A stretch of DNA of 64,000 bases from Patagioenas fasciata. Lineage: Eukaryota > Chordata > Aves > Columbiformes > Columbidae. Position numbers and translations under genes: made by a program. The stretch is taken from assembly GCF_037038585.1 (NCBI RefSeq), contig NC_092525.1, positions 29,662,367 through 29,726,366 on the forward strand. The letters run 5' to 3'. Below, in pieces: positions 1 through 49,438 of the stretch (its first letter is position 1; each line of letters starts with the position of its first letter). The notes beneath the pieces are model-generated. The model did no database searches. It saw only the letters and a list, made by a program, of their open reading frames with translations, and was not told the origin of the DNA.

Positions 1-3000
1 CAGGGTACCTCTCCATGAAACTGAAGAGAGGAGACCCTGGTGTGCACACAAGCCACTCAGTTTACAAGACTTAGAAGTGCACATGCTCTAGAAATTGGAT
101 AAATGCAGCTGCCCTCAAGATAACACATTTTTCTGAAATAAATAAATAAATAAAACACCTCACGCTAGTAGCATTTGCTTCCATATACTAGTCATGAAAA
201 TACTTTGAACTCAGAGTTTACTTAATTACAAATACCTAGCTAGTTAACCAAGGCAAAGATCATGTGTTTTTTGAAGTGGTCACTCTTCTCCTTCCATCTA
301 ATTGTCCCCTTGTCTCTTGCTATTAGTCATGATGTTAAGCCTTAATGTAAGATTATCACCTTTTGGAGGCGGAGACTAAATACCATGTCTTTGAAGCACA
401 ATGAATCCTAATTAGGTATAATCAATAATAATTATAGTTGTGTAATGGAAAATGGGAAGGTGAGGAAAAGGAAATAGCTGAGATCGTAATAATTACTTCG
501 TATTAGGACCGATAGGGAAAACTAGAGTGAGAAGCTGGCCACCTTAAGAAACAGATACATATTTATTAGAGATTTCCTTAGAGCTGAAATAGTTAAAATG
601 TACTAAGTGTCACAGTAAACATAACTTGAACATTAACAAGCCCCGGAAGTGAAGCTGTATTTTCCTTCGACTTGAGGTACGTGTATCTCCCAGGGTTTTG
701 CTGTGGTAACCTCTTTGGAATGCAGCAATTACCACCTACATGGCAAATTGGAAGTGTTACATTCCTCTGCTAGTAAACCACTCCTCATTTAGCCAGAGGA
801 CAGGGAGGAGGAGGTGACTCCAGTGGAGAAAACAGTCAGAACCATAGAGTATCCTCTGGAAAGACAAATAAGCCCGAGGTGTTAACCTCACAATGTAAGA
901 TTTACAAGCCCTCCACATAGAGTGTAAATCCCCTGTATACCCATGAGATACAAGGTAATTTGGATAAAAATGGAAACTGAGCTCCATGACACTTCTGATC
1001 TAATGCTTTATGTTCCTACTGACCATTGAACTCTGTCATTCCCAGAAATGTTGCTCAATGCTGTCTTGCTAACAATATTTTTTTTGTTTTCTGACAGGCT
1101 CACAGTGAAATGCTATACACTCCAATGATAACTTCATGCTACAGTTATTTTTTGCTTTCCAATCCAAGGAGAAGTTATGCTACATCTGTGTAATGGTGTC
1201 AACATATATAAATGTATACATATGTAAATAAATAAATATTGTCATGTATCAGCATAACGATACCACTTCAAGACTCAAGTTTTACCATTAAAATAAGGTC
1301 TTACCTCCCAAATAGTTGTGGATAAAATGCAAGAATTTTAGAATGGATATGTACTTTAAAGAACTAGAAAGTAGCGCTGCACGGACACAAACTGCTTAAG
1401 TTTTTTAAGAACCACTGTGTTAGTCTGAACAAGATGGGAGATCAGCAAAAATTTCACACATAATAATGTTCTTGGTAGTCTGGCTAAAAACCTAAACAAC
1501 AACAAAGCCAACCGACCCACAAAAAAAAAAAAAAAAAAAAAAAGAAAAAAGCCCGAAGCCAAAACACATCATTCTCAGCCTTTAGGTTGCAGTTCAACAA
1601 CCTCAGGCAATCTCCAAGACCAGCCACAAGTGCTCTTAGTTCTCTACCTAATTTGATATCTATGTTTCAATCACCATACAAAAAAAAAATCCTCCGTAAA
1701 ACCCATTTTTTCTCAGTTGTCTTTGTTATTGTTGGCCCATACCCAGTTCCTAGGCTAAGAAGGTGGTACTCATGTTGAATTGCATGAATTCCTGCTTTTG
1801 CTACAACCTGTAGGTTTATACTAATGCTAAACAAAGCACTTTGATGACCTCAAAATCATCAGATTCAGTTGTGAGTAGGTGTAAGATGACACAGCTTTTA
1901 TTTACGACTACAAATGGTAGTAATATGGTGATGAAAACGCTTAGTAGTAAGTAGTGTACATCAGGCTCTTTAGTGCCGCCTTAGATTGTGGTCTGAGTGC
2001 AGGTCACAGGCCACTTATGATCTTCAGTGCAATAAATCTGAATACAATTATATAACAACCCTTATGGAAACATTCATTTATTATAATCCGTTAATTTAAA
2101 GACTTTCAAGCTTCGTATGATGTTATACACAGTATGAAAGAGACTGTTTGTTAACATCTTATCAGCCTTTCACAAAATAATAGCATCTTCATAGCAACTG
2201 TAATTATAGAGAAACAGTAATACAAATATCCTTAATACATCTTTAATTAGGTTTGGCAAGTGAAAATATTTTGGAGAGTCAGCTCAAGGTCAGACATCTA
2301 AGGACCACCATCCTGCAGTGGTTCACAAAGCCCTGACTGAGGATTTCCGCAGTAACTCAAGAAAATACAGTATACTATCTGCTATAGCTGCATACTCATA
2401 CTATTCTTGGTACTACCAATACATGAATACGCTTTGTGTGTCTGCTTTAAAAGGGTTAAACCACACCTATATCCAGAGTGTAAGATTAATTAGATACTTG
2501 AATCTAGGTCACTGTGTATAGTTTTCAACATTAATTAAAAAAAAAAAAAAAACCACTAATACAAATTGGAATAAAGAGAGAATAGAAGTGAAAAACAGCA
2601 AAGGGGAAGAGAGAAAGGAATATACAAACACATCTCCAGTCAGGAAAAGTAACTGAGGAAGAACATACATCTCCTAACTACATAGTCCACAGGTTTTAGA
2701 TGTGGAGACAGATACTTTCAGCTGCTTGTCTAAGTTCACAGAAAGACAAGCTCCATCTTTAATTAAAGAATCTCTTTACATTTCCAGTGCTTTCTCCATC
2801 AATGTGAAAGTCAGGAGTGTGTGACTTCCAGTAACAGTAATAGAAATGTGTGTTTCTATCATAGCCTGTAAACCTGTGGTCTACCCATCCGAAGATCTAA
2901 ATTATGGAATAATCTTTTAAAAAACATTCAGCCTGCATTACAGTAAAAATAGATATAACTTTCATGTATGAGTTCTTCATATGCCATGGAATTTTCTACA

Positions 3001-6000
3001 AAATGCAGCATGGTCAATAACATCTCCAGAGGTATTCAATGGGTATTTGAGCTGTTTCATTAAATAAAGACGTATGATGATTCAAAGAAAGACCTGTCCC
3101 GGACTTTTTGAAACCTCTGTGACACATTTCAGAAATCAGTTTGGAGATGACGCCTGAAACAGCACCCAGAAAGCTGCCTATAGTTAGGTCAGAGACTAGC
3201 AAAGGCTGTGAGGTTTCCTGATGGCTAAACATGATGTGACAGAATTGAGGGCAAAGGAGCTGTAAACTGTAGGAGATAAGGTGTTTTGTAAACGAAGTAT
3301 TTAACTATCGGGAGTGCAATCTAAAGGCACAAACACCAGAGGATCTTCAGGCCTACTGCGAAGCATTGTGAGATTAGTCATGGTGTAAACTGTTGTATGA
3401 TCCCTGGCACACGCACAGTAGGATTACATATCAAGCACATACAGAGGGTGAATCCAAGGTCTTGCCACTTTTCACGACAGCCCTCATGACAGGACAGATA
3501 AAAGTAACTCCTGATGAGTGCAGTGCTCAGACAAATGCTAGTAGTATTGGTATGCTGTGGGAGTGACCTGAACAGGTGGAATTGACGCTGTATGGGTGGG
3601 AAACAAATTCTTGCCTTCCTGTTTTTAAATGTTTGCGTTCTACTGTACTTGACACTCTGTAAGAATATTATCAACTACCCGTCACCCCTCATCAATATGT
3701 TAGCAAGAAGAGGGGTTATTTTTCTGTTAATAGTACCATCAGCAATAGAAGTAGCAATTTTTAGAGATCACATTCAATAACAGAGGCAAAATCGTTGATT
3801 CTTTGCTTAGAAGACACCTTCTCAGCTAAGTAGCAGTCTGGCTAGTAGCATTCTTGTTATCAGCAGAAAATAATGACTAATTACTGATTAACTGGGAGGG
3901 CAGTGAAAGTGACAGAACAGGAAACCAAAAATCCAAAACCTTTCAGAAAAGCAGTGTGTTAACCAGCTAGCACCAGCCATCATCCACTTCCGCATGTCCT
4001 GAAGCTACCAAAAGTTCTCATGGCACAGCAGTCACAATTTTCCAAGAAAGGAAGTTTAGGCCACAGAGGCACTTACATATTATTCAGATGTCTCTTTAAT
4101 TAATTCAGAGCAGTCCTTAAATTCTTAGCATTGGACACAGACTAGTGTGATTGGTGTGTACTAATTACTGCCACAACTGTTTAGTATTTCAAAGCATTCT
4201 CACATCTGAGTTTCATATCAAAATTGTAATGTAATATAATAAGGCATTAATAGTAAAAAATGCTAAAGATGTAGTATTCTTGACTTCTACTGCTTTCCCC
4301 CATGTTTGAAAACATATATACATCAAACATATATACATGTTGAAAGAGGGTATTTATTAGCAGCACACTGAGTATATAATTTAGCAAATTAGAGAACACT
4401 GAGAATTAACTTTATGAGACAAAAGTTACTATTATAGTAATTACTACTATAAGTTACTTTTGTATATGACATCAAAAGAAACGTGAATTTCAAGCACATA
4501 AAACCTTAAAGTCTGCTGCAGTACTTATGTTTCCAGTGATCCTGATGATTTCAGGGTGAAATTCACAGTAGTATTTTAGCTATACGGAAGAAGGGTGAAG
4601 TGAAGGATGGAGAAATTGGGAGTTCTCTTTAAGACACCACAGTGAACTGGTTGGAGAGCTAGAAATAGGGTTGCCAAAATAACACAGGATTTTGACTGCA
4701 GTCAGGTGGAAAAAGATTTTTCATCCTGTACAGGAGTTCTTTTTACCCTGAGATTTCAATAACAAAAAAAGTATTTTTCAGAAGTGAAAACCAGATGACA
4801 ATTGAAATTAGTTTGTAAATGCATCCATGGTGACAATTCATTCCTCAAGCCACTCATCCCTTCTGTGGTCCATCCAGAACTCCTAGTCAGACTACTGTTC
4901 TGTTTTGGTATAATATCATTAGAGTCCTATGACTCTGATGCCTGTTAGGATATAGTATCCAGTTAGGCAGACAGAAAAATAGGACATAATGTACTAGGGA
5001 GTACAAATCTCACCAGGCAGTTGGCTATATCTCCAAATCAAACTACATTTTGACAACCACTATCTCCTTTCCTCCATCTTCCAGGGTCTGGAAATACAGT
5101 CCATGGACAGCTGTGTCCAAAGGGACTCTTCAGTTGTTACATTTATTAACATAATGGTAAGAGACTGCAGATTACCTTAGTTACACAGCCTCAGCCGAGA
5201 CATTATGGCCACTCCATGAAAACTTGAGAATACTCTTCTTGTTCTTCATTTTGCTGACTTTTTCTTGAGTCTCACATATGGATTATTTTATTTCAGGCTG
5301 AATGGTGTGCTTTCTGTTGAACAAAACAGGTTTTTTTATTTGTTTACAGTAAAAGTAAAACTAGAAACAAAACCAAAACCAACCAAACAAAAAAACAGAA
5401 CTAAATTCTCTTCACATTTTTTTTTTTTAATTGTTGAAAAAAGTTTCTTTGCAAAGGCTTCTCATAAACTGTAATGCAAATACCCACTTCTGGCATTCAG
5501 CTGCCTCATCTTGGAACTGATCTATTAAAAAAGTAAGATAAAAGTGATTACTTCAATGCAGCAATAGTGCAGGTAGTTTAGGCAATCTCAGTTTAATAAT
5601 TTAAGTGAAATTATATAGGATTGCAGAATCTGAAACTGATACAGTTGAAGAGCTAAGTATTAAAAGCTACTTTACTTGTCAAAAATCTTTCTGATTAAAG
5701 GCTTTGTAGCATGAAAACAGTTACAAACTGATCTCTTGTTAGTCTAACAGAAACTGTTAAATTGTTTTTCTTTTGTAAAACATGAATATGAGGAGCTAAG
5801 ATATTACTGTGCAATGAAAAACTACAAATAATGCTTAAAATAAAATAAAATGCCTGTTCTTTTTCAAAGCTTGTACAACATAATAAACCTTTATTATAAT
5901 ACTGTTGAACAGTAGGTTACGAAGTTAAATTTGATCATTTTTTCAGAGAGGACCATGAAAAAAATCAAGGCAAATCATACATTCTAGAAAATATTCCCAT

Positions 6001-9000
6001 TTATTCAAAAAACAGGAAAACAAAATTTCAAGAAAAAAAAAGAAGAATGTCAAGCAATGTTCTCAAATCCATGCTCTGCTGGGCATCAGACGTTGTCTTT
6101 TAAAGAATCTTGCCAACTTTCAACAGCTTCCTCCTTTTGCCCTCCACTGAAACAGAGCATCATACAGATCATCCATAGGCCCAGACTAACGTTAAACTGC
6201 AGCTTCCTCCCCCTTATCATTTCTGTGGTGGTATGGCACGCAGCCACACAACACACCAGAACTCCTTCTCTTTCCTGCCTCTTCCCCTCAAAACACTCCC
6301 ACATCTGAGGAAACAGCGCCCTTGTCCCTCTCTGTCCTCATAAGAAGTCCTTCTCCCTCTCACGCCCTGTCTTTAACCATCACCACATCTCTGACTGTCC
6401 TGAAGGACTCACTAACCACCAACCAGTAGGATGCTCTACAGATGATCAGGCTGGAGTTAAAACTGAAGCTGAAACACAGAGGTTCCATCTTTCCAAGAGA
6501 TTCTCTTCCCTAAGAACAATGCTAACTTTTTGACTTTAACTCTGGCAATAGACATAGAAACACCCACCCCCTACAATTTAACGGGGCCATTTATGTTCAA
6601 GGAAATGAGGGAGAAGGATAGGAAGCAAGATGATAATAGCAACATTCAGTTTAGAACAATTACTTTCTCACTGATAAAAAATGTGGTAAAATGTAGAAGA
6701 AAGGTTTAATTACTGACTGAAGGCTTCTCATCTCATCTACTAAACTAATAAGCATTTACTTTTTGAACATTATAACTTTCAAACTTCTATAGGCAATCTT
6801 CCAGCACATACAGAACAAAATTTTCTAACAATCTAGAAACCCTTCATGTTTTTAAGGAATTTTTGTGTAAAGATCAGCTTTGAAATCACGGCAGAAATAA
6901 CCAGATGAACACCTGTTTACTCTTACTAACACATATACCTTATCACCACGTAGTTTTTATTTGCTTTTAGTATTCTTGCAGAATGTTTTCTCCAATTGGA
7001 AAAATCCAAAGTACAAAATTCCATTAGCTTTTTGGGAATACAGGAGAATTTAAAGTCAGTTCTGTCAGATTGTCACAAAGGTACTGACTTTTATTTCAAG
7101 GCAAAAACTCCCTATGCATGACTATTTTAAATAATCTATTGTGACAATGTATCCAGTCACAGTGGTGTAGGCTCCTCAACCTTGGAACAAACAAAATAGT
7201 TTATAGTGTTAATACTTCTGACTTTTACCTGATGCTTGCAAAGGTGCATAAACCATCTAAATCCAAAATTATGCCAAAGTGAACCTGAAATTACTCAATG
7301 CATGGAAATTAAATTACCCTCTATTTACTCTAATCTAGTTGATAACAGAATCTGGTGCTTAAGATTACTAGAAAGGTGCCAGGAGGCCTTAGGAAATCTC
7401 TGGAGTGACGTGACTGTACCTAACACACGGCTATGGACCCCAGAGGCCTGGGCAGAGACCTGGGGCAGTGTTGGCCAGATACCCATTACAAAATGAAACC
7501 ACCTCTTTAATAGCTGTCACAGTAAGTCTGATTAAAGACTTTAGAAATTACAAAATTATCTGGAAATGTGGTGTTCCCGCCCAGGTTCAGCAACTGGAAT
7601 AACTGTTAGAAAATGCAGCCCGTTAAAAACATGTGAAGCTGATGGCTGGAACTTAAGCTGCAGGACAGCTGCACCTGCATTTTTTCAGCTACAGATTCTG
7701 TGGTGTTTTGTTTTGTTGTTGTTTTTTTTTTTTTTAATTATATATTATATAAAGCTGTTCTGAGCCACTTAAAACGATCTAGCAGTTCATATCACTATTT
7801 TTGTTCTTTTTTCTTATCATATCTCAGCGCCTGAGTCCATTTAGATTCTTTCCTGCTGCTGGAATTCTTATCTAGACCTTCCCATTACTGGCTTTCATTC
7901 CTAGAGTACAGCCTTAAAATTATCTTTCACTAAAAATATCCCAACGTAAATCTCAGGCCTATGAATCTTTTATGCCCTATGAGAACAAAGGCATTAAACA
8001 CAAACTGCAGCTAAACCTAAGCACTATGTACTTTTTCTGAGTCCCAAATTATTAATTTTCAATTACAGTTTCATCACTTCAGCCTCACTGTTTGCAGTTG
8101 ATTGTCTGAGAAAAATGCAGTGTGCAAGCTGAATGTCATTAGAAAAATCCATGTAACGAAACACTTTGCTTAAAATAACCACAGTTACGGTGAAAGATTG
8201 CTCAGGTAGAATTATTTTCACTTTTCACATTAAGTTTATTTGTACATAAAACAGAAAAGGAGGAAGATACAAATATGAGTAATCATTAGATGAACTACAA
8301 CACTAATAATAAATAAATGCCTAACATAAACCTGGTTTCATATCCTAGCATTTCCCATTCTTTAGGAGATAAATAGATTATTGAACTTTGCAATAAAACA
8401 GATAAGCAGATTCCTGAATTTTTTATTATTGAAATCTACTCATTAGCTTCAATTATCACCTTAAGACATCAAACTGTCAAAGATCTATCACTTTCCACTT
8501 CCCTTACCTGGGAACATATTACTGAAACATTTTCTAAACGTCTAAAAGACTTATGATTTTTGACCTGGGAATGGAGCCTGAACAACAGAAGGTGGCAAAC
8601 TGGCGCCACCCTGTGCTATGAAGATGGAAACGTTAATTTTTCAGTTATAATAAAAAGTTGCATTATTCTCACCCAATCTATCATCCCCAACTTTCTACTG
8701 AGATGTTCACCTCCAGCCAGCCCACAGTGCTCATCTCCATGTTACCATACATTCAAGTAAGATCTTTCCTAACATGTCACCTGTGACATTTAAATCAATC
8801 GTTCACATGCACAAAACTTACACACCAACTTATTTCAAAATTCTACTCCAAACCCTCCTTAGGCATAACACTACATCTTGACCAGAACTAACCTACTAAT
8901 GTCCTCCAATGACGGCTCTTGCTAAGACAGTATTACCTCATTATTTTGCAATTCTTCAGGGTGTTATGCAAAAGTAAGCCTCACAGCTGCTTGCATTTGG

Positions 9001-12000
9001 AACCAATGTTTCATTGCATATTATTAGAGAAGATACCACTTTCCAGGTCTAGGCTGTATCAGGACCTTCACAGACAACAGCCATAAGAAGAATTTGGAAG
9101 AAATTATTTAAATGCCTCCTAAATGTACCCTACAAAAGAATAGATACTTCATTTTGTAGAAACCTTTCCCTTGAGATGTTACTTGCAAAAATCTTTCTTT
9201 CTTTCAGCTTTCCTAAATTTTTCTATGTGACCTGGACTTTACAAAACACTTGAAGAAAAAACTATTATCATTTAACCCACTTTAGAGCATTATACTTTAA
9301 AATAACTGTACTTACAAGTCTATGAGTCCTAAGTGATTGCAAATATCTTTCCTTAGAATTACTTACAAGACATCTTACGTTTCTCACCACTACACAAAAT
9401 TAGGCTCTAGTTTATTTGCCAAAATCAGACTTAGAACTCAGAAATATAGGAGTCTATGTTTGTTAAAAAATTTAATACATGGAACTTACCTCTACTAGCA
9501 CTTGAAGTCTGGGTCATCCAACTTAAGACCCTTGCCAGTCTGCATCACAATTCTCTTCTTTTGTGGCCAGTTTTCATTCTCATTGCAAAAGTACCCTAAG
9601 GAGAATAGTGTCTCCATCTGGAAGTGTACTGACATATTGCTGTGGCACACACACATGGGGAAACACTCCTGGGCTTCACAAATTACATAAACTTACATGA
9701 TTTGAGGTAAACAATTTTACTACTTGTCAAATACAGTAAATGATACCAAACTTCATCTTTATAGTACTCAGAGATTATGATACAAGGTGAACAGCCACCT
9801 GTGAATCAAAGGTTGCGCATGGCACAGACATCACAAAGAGGTAAAGATTTCTGAAAGAAACAGATTCAAGGAGGCATTACACAATGAGACAAACACATCA
9901 TAGGCAACAGGACTGTGCAAGTGCTTACAGAAGCTCAAGAGATTGCAACAGCACAGACTGCTGATAGTGCCGTCTGACTAACCACCAGGGACAGAGTTTT
10001 CTTCCTATATTGCTCTCAGGTTCATTTTCCTACCAACACAACTGCTGGCAAGTTCGCCTGCTAATTCTGCTTTGAAATTTTACCCTGTGAGAACCGGTGA
10101 TCTGAACAAGTAACAAAGAAGTTGCACCTTGTTCAGGATTGTACATGCTGTTCATGCTCTGAAATTGACACTCCCAATTTTAAACAAACATTGCTCCACT
10201 TGGACAGCTGCACTTTTATGCAACACTCAGAACTAGGAAGCCTCTGCTTTAATTTGGTAAACACCTCTGTGAAATATCAAATGCGCAGGTAAGTCTCACA
10301 GACTGTGAAGAACGCTCAGGGCTGAGCTCTCCCTTATGCTGTTACATCAAAATGACAGGTGTCTAAGACCCAAAGTTTGCAAAACAAACCAAATACTCAT
10401 AGGCAAATCCATTTTTCTTCTTACTGTTTACAGGCACATTTGAAAAATGTTTTCTTTCAATGAGGGCATGTTTCACCAGTTTTCCCAACAGAGGTGTAGC
10501 TCACCTATAATGAAATGCTTGTCACTCTGGATGGTGCTGCACCTGGTGGTGGTGTTGGTCAACACCTCAAGCGGTCTCATGAGACACTTCTAATGACTGG
10601 GCTGATGATGCTCTAGCAGGGTTGTGTTTTGAGAGCCATTGCTTCTGAATCATGAGGCGCTGCGCAACCCTGTGGCTGGCAGGAGGATACACAGGCTGTG
10701 TCTACAAAGGGCCGCTCGCTCAGGAAGAGAACTCAAATAACCTTTAAAAAGTGACGTAATGCACAGCAAGGCAGTACTCGCTGTAAATACCTGACACACT
10801 TAAAGGCTAGTTTGAGCACGCGGTTACATTTAATTGCCTATTTACCCACCTGATCATCACCCAGTTGCACTGCTCAGCACACTGGCCCTGTGGTGCAGGT
10901 TCCTGCCCAGCAAGTGGCCCCAGCTCCCACAGCTGCCGACCTGGCTCCCACAGGGCACACACCGGGTGCTGAACCCCATGCCGCCCAAGCAGCAGCCCTG
11001 CCCTGGGCAGCCTGTGTCCCCTCTGCAGGAAAGTGAACGCGGGGCCCTTCCCTTACCAGCCCCTCACCCTTCCCGCCACCAGGCAGGCGCTCAGGCAGGC
11101 ACTGTGGAGATGGCCTGCAGGACCCCCTCAGGCATCCCCCCACAGCCTCCAGGGAAGGGGAAGCCCCTTCTTAGGTGATGAGACTACCTGTCACTCTGGG
11201 GTGACCTGCAGTAACATGGCAAATTTCCCACCTAAAGATGTTTCCCAAATTTATATGTGCAATCCCAAAACGGGCTGTCAGCAGAAAACTGCCTGGTCAC
11301 CATTAACCATCCATTTTCTCCTCAGTGGAGCTGCCTGAGGTGCCATGAGGTTTCAGAGGTGGCAGCTCTGAGGTCACCAGCTGCCCCTCTCCTTGGCAAC
11401 TCAGCAACCAGTATTTCTACAGTTCTGTAATGTTTTTTCAATAGGATATTTTAAAATTAAAATATACACTAGAATAACAAATTTCTCAAAGGAAATGCTT
11501 GAACAGAAGATTAGAAAAATCCTGTTCTATAAAGCATGCAATGAACTGGGGTACTCACCAAACATGTTCTATCAGAGCCACCTGTGCTGTGAGACCTTGA
11601 TTTTACAAAGCAGAGCTGGAAAGTGGAATGACAGAAATTTTGCACAGGAAGTTAACTAATAACTGCATATCACTTGGGCAGCTGTTACAAGTTTACCTTA
11701 GGACTGTTCTCTTTGGGAATTTGCAGTACCATGGCTTAAAATTACATAATAACTTGCAGCAGAAGGGACATGCAGAGCTCTTCTAGTCCAACCCCACTCA
11801 AACACAGCTGAGACACTGACATACACACAAGAATCTGGGTACAGAGATCAAATTGATGAGGTTTTATTCTAATTAGCTGATTGTTGTTAGCATTTTTTTT
11901 AATTAATATTTGACCTGAGGAGTTAATGATCTCTCTGATGTGTATAAAATGACCAACTGAACAAGCAGCATTGTCTCTAATATTTGATTTTTTTCCCAAA

Positions 12001-14790
12001 CAACCACGTGAAAAGGTTAATTCTGACTGAATTAAATGATTTTATTTTGTGCAGTTCAGAAATAAATGAATGACATTTTCTAAAAATCAGTTGTTGCTGT
12101 GCTAGACAAACATACGTAAAACTCATCTTTCCATTTTACATGACAACATGCAGTGCAAGAGTGATACATTATTTTACTTGAATACTCAAGTTCATAATAT
12201 GAATAAATCAAGAGTTATTAACTGTATGAACACTGGTAACAGACAAAATTATTTCAGCTGAGAGGAAGAAAAAAAAGTCTCAACACCATATAGATCAAGA
12301 AACACCAACTGGAACACAATGGGTTCACAGTTGTTACTAAGTTCTTTAGTTTACTTCTAAAACAGTTTTTACTGATTATAACTCTGCAGTAGTAAAAGTT
12401 TTTGAGTGTATAATATAAATGATACTAATGAATGAAAATACAGTTCAGGATCAGTCAATGTAAGTCAGCTATTTTTAGGGGATTATGACTTACGTATAGA
12501 GTTCATTTAGATTAATATCAGCTCATATAAGTGTCAGATTTAACACTGCTTTCTTCCCCCTTAATTTTTAAACTATCTGTCTTGACAAAGTATTGAGTAG
12601 CTTAGTGATACAAAAACCAAACAAAATCCAAACAAACAAACCACCATCAACCCCCCCAGTTATAACCTCAAATCTTGCTTTTGTTGCTACTTCACAGAAA
12701 AGTCTATCAATACGATACATATTTTTTCCTATTTAAAACATCTGTCAAAAAAACTATGCTCAACTAATCAGTGCAGAAGCAACATAATATATGGGCATGT
12801 TTATAAGTTCCATAACATACATATTTTTGTCTACACAGTGATTATTTATCTTTAAAATTTTACTGTTAAATTAGAAAAAGAAACTAGCAGTGACAAATAT
12901 GCAGTCTCTATCAGCAGTGCAGTTTACAAAACAGTGGAAAGTTATCTGTAATAACGTAGGAAGGTTTTGATGAATAATTTTCTCACTTTTTTTTTTTCCA
13001 ACATTGGAAGAGTGTTACTGCCAATGTTTATAGTTTCACACCTTGTGGAAATTTTTTTCAACAGTCATCACAGCTCTTAAGCTGCACTTTCAATTTTCAA
13101 GTGTTTTCGTCAAGGAAGAATTTATTCTGCCATATTGCTCCTGCTTTTCTAGATCACAGGAGCTATAAGACATACCTTGAAATAATAAATAAGAAATAAC
13201 TATCTTGGAAAACGCTAACAAGCTAGTGATACAGTAGGACATACACTTCAATATAATTAAAAATTTTGGGAAGTTCAGTACATTACAAAAAATATATGCC
13301 TCTTGCATATTAAAAAAAAAAAATAACCTGTGGCAGACATTTCAGTAACGTTTTTGATCCAATGACATTGGTCATGCATTGTGTCAAGAAAATAAAAACT
13401 TCCCAACCCAGCAGCTCAAAAGCTGAGGTATAATAGAGACCTTCCCTAATCATAACTTCTAAGTACTGAACACTTCAGAAAGGGAGTTCAAATACTTATT
13501 AACCTTTCGAATAAATAACATGAATATAGTCACTTGTTACAATTCATCTGTCTTCAGCCTATTAATTTGCCCTTCAGTGTATCTATCTGTAACACATCTC
13601 TGAACAAGATGGCACACTTGCACTGTACTTTAGACAGGGTACAGAAACTTGAAAATACAATAAAATCTTGACCTATGTGTTATTAGTGCATTATAATTAC
13701 ATCCTGCGTGTAGTTTTTTCAACATATATTGTCTGACATTAAGAAATGCAATACCAGCAGAAGTGCTATCAGCCTCACTTTTTGCCTGTTTATTACACTA
13801 AAATGGGTGAAAAAAAAATTTAAAAAAAAAAAAAAATCGCATGAAGAGAGAGTTGAGAATTACCAACTGCTCTTTTTGTCAGCCATCCTTCAGTTTGGGA
13901 ACACTGAATGCACTTTGCATCACATCCACTGGATGCAGTTCCCAAAGACCCCCACATAGAGGCAGCATGCTTATTCCTAGTGGGGTCACTTCAAAAAGGC
14001 CTAGAAACCTTCCACTTCTCTGGTGGCAGGGTAGTATCTCTTCCCACTGATGTTAAGTGTTTTCAACTACTTCAATGAAGCCAGGATTTGCTTAAGAATA
14101 AAGGGCTAAGGTGATCATACTTCAATAAATTAATTTAATTAAGCAATCAAGCACATTGGCTTCTCTATCTTCGGACTCCCCTAACATATATGCACATGCA
14201 CATATTTCTTAAGAACTCCTCATGGTGAAAAATATTTAAATGAAGAAATAAGTTTGCTACATGGCCCACACTATTTAAATAAATTCAAAAATTGATTACC
14301 ATAGGATATTACCTCATTATTGCTAATATGTTAACTCTCAAAGTAGTTTAAAGTTTTCAAAGATTTTATATATAACTTCAAATGTTGGTTTATTACCGTA
14401 TTCGTAAACTTTATTTCTGTGGTTGCTTAATGGAGTGTTCAACTGAACACATACAAAAAATTCCTTATAACATAGTTCAACAGAGAGACAACATATTCTG
14501 CCTTCATTACTGTATGGTGCTATAGTAGAAAGCATAACAAACTCAGAAAGCTATAGGTTAGTCTACTCCCTCTTTAAGCATGCATTTGCAAAATACCCAT
14601 TTACTCTTAAAGAGACAAAGAAAAAACATAAGAGCTGTTCTTTGTATCTCTAGCTCAGGAAAGAGCCACTTAACTTTGCTACATTAAGATTTTGATTTGA
14701 AAAGTCTAAATAACCAAAACTACTTAAGTTTGTGCATATTCTTAAAATTGCTCCTTACTAGAAGTTTCTGCATCATGTGTGCACTGCAGT
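1..14790. other. AT-rich sequence downstream of AGL with no supported gene
   Basis: I found no recognisable exon chain, RNA gene or long open frame on either strand. It may contain more AGL 3' UTR at its right end. It holds short homopolymer tracts (A-run 1521-1543), a degenerate CR1 tail (11757-11800), and a GC-rich patch at about 10840-11180 whose overlapping open frames on both strands look compositional. SLC35A3, the expected next gene, must lie further left. Confidence 0.6.
11757..11800 (-). mobile_element. Degenerate CR1 3'-end fragment
   Basis: The string AGAAGGGACATGCAGAGCTC followed by TTCTAGTCCAACCCC resembles the conserved CR1 3' tail in reverse complement. It has diverged more than the copy at 15266. 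Only this short tail is recognisable. Confidence 0.45.
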
Positions 14791-14796
14791 TTTATT
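14791..14796 (-). terminator. AGL: Candidate AGL poly(A) signal (AATAAA)
   Basis: This is the first canonical AATAAA on the minus strand after the AGL stop, about 210 nt downstream. Further canonical signals occur around 14410-14415. Mammalian AGL has a longer 3' UTR of about 2 kb, so this may be a proximal site or unused. Confidence 0.4.
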
Positions 14797-15004
14797 GTCA
14801 TGGCCTGATTTTCAAAAAACAACCCAAACCCCACACAGTCGTAGGGCGTGGGAGCTGCCAGTACTCAGCATCTTTGAAAGTCAGGACACAGCTTAAGTGA
14901 TTGTGCGGAACAGGACATTTCCCTTGCAATATAAGCCAAGAGTCCATTTATGCCCAATAATAAGAAGACCACAGAAGTTCCATCAAATCAATCAAAATAA
15001 ACTT

Positions 15005-49438
<34,434 letters not shown>

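Noticed and set aside
3014-3232. Minus-strand frame including GSFLGAVSGVISKLISEM
   Set aside because: It looked protein-like and has AGs upstream, but there are no companion exons and no match to SLC35A3, the expected neighbour.
7236-7496. 86-codon plus-strand frame
   Set aside because: It is isolated, with no splice sites, poly(A) signal or recognisable motif.
10834-11338. Overlapping open frames of 89-114 codons in a GC-rich patch
   Set aside because: They occur on both strands in the same DNA, lack splice context, and resemble no protein I know.
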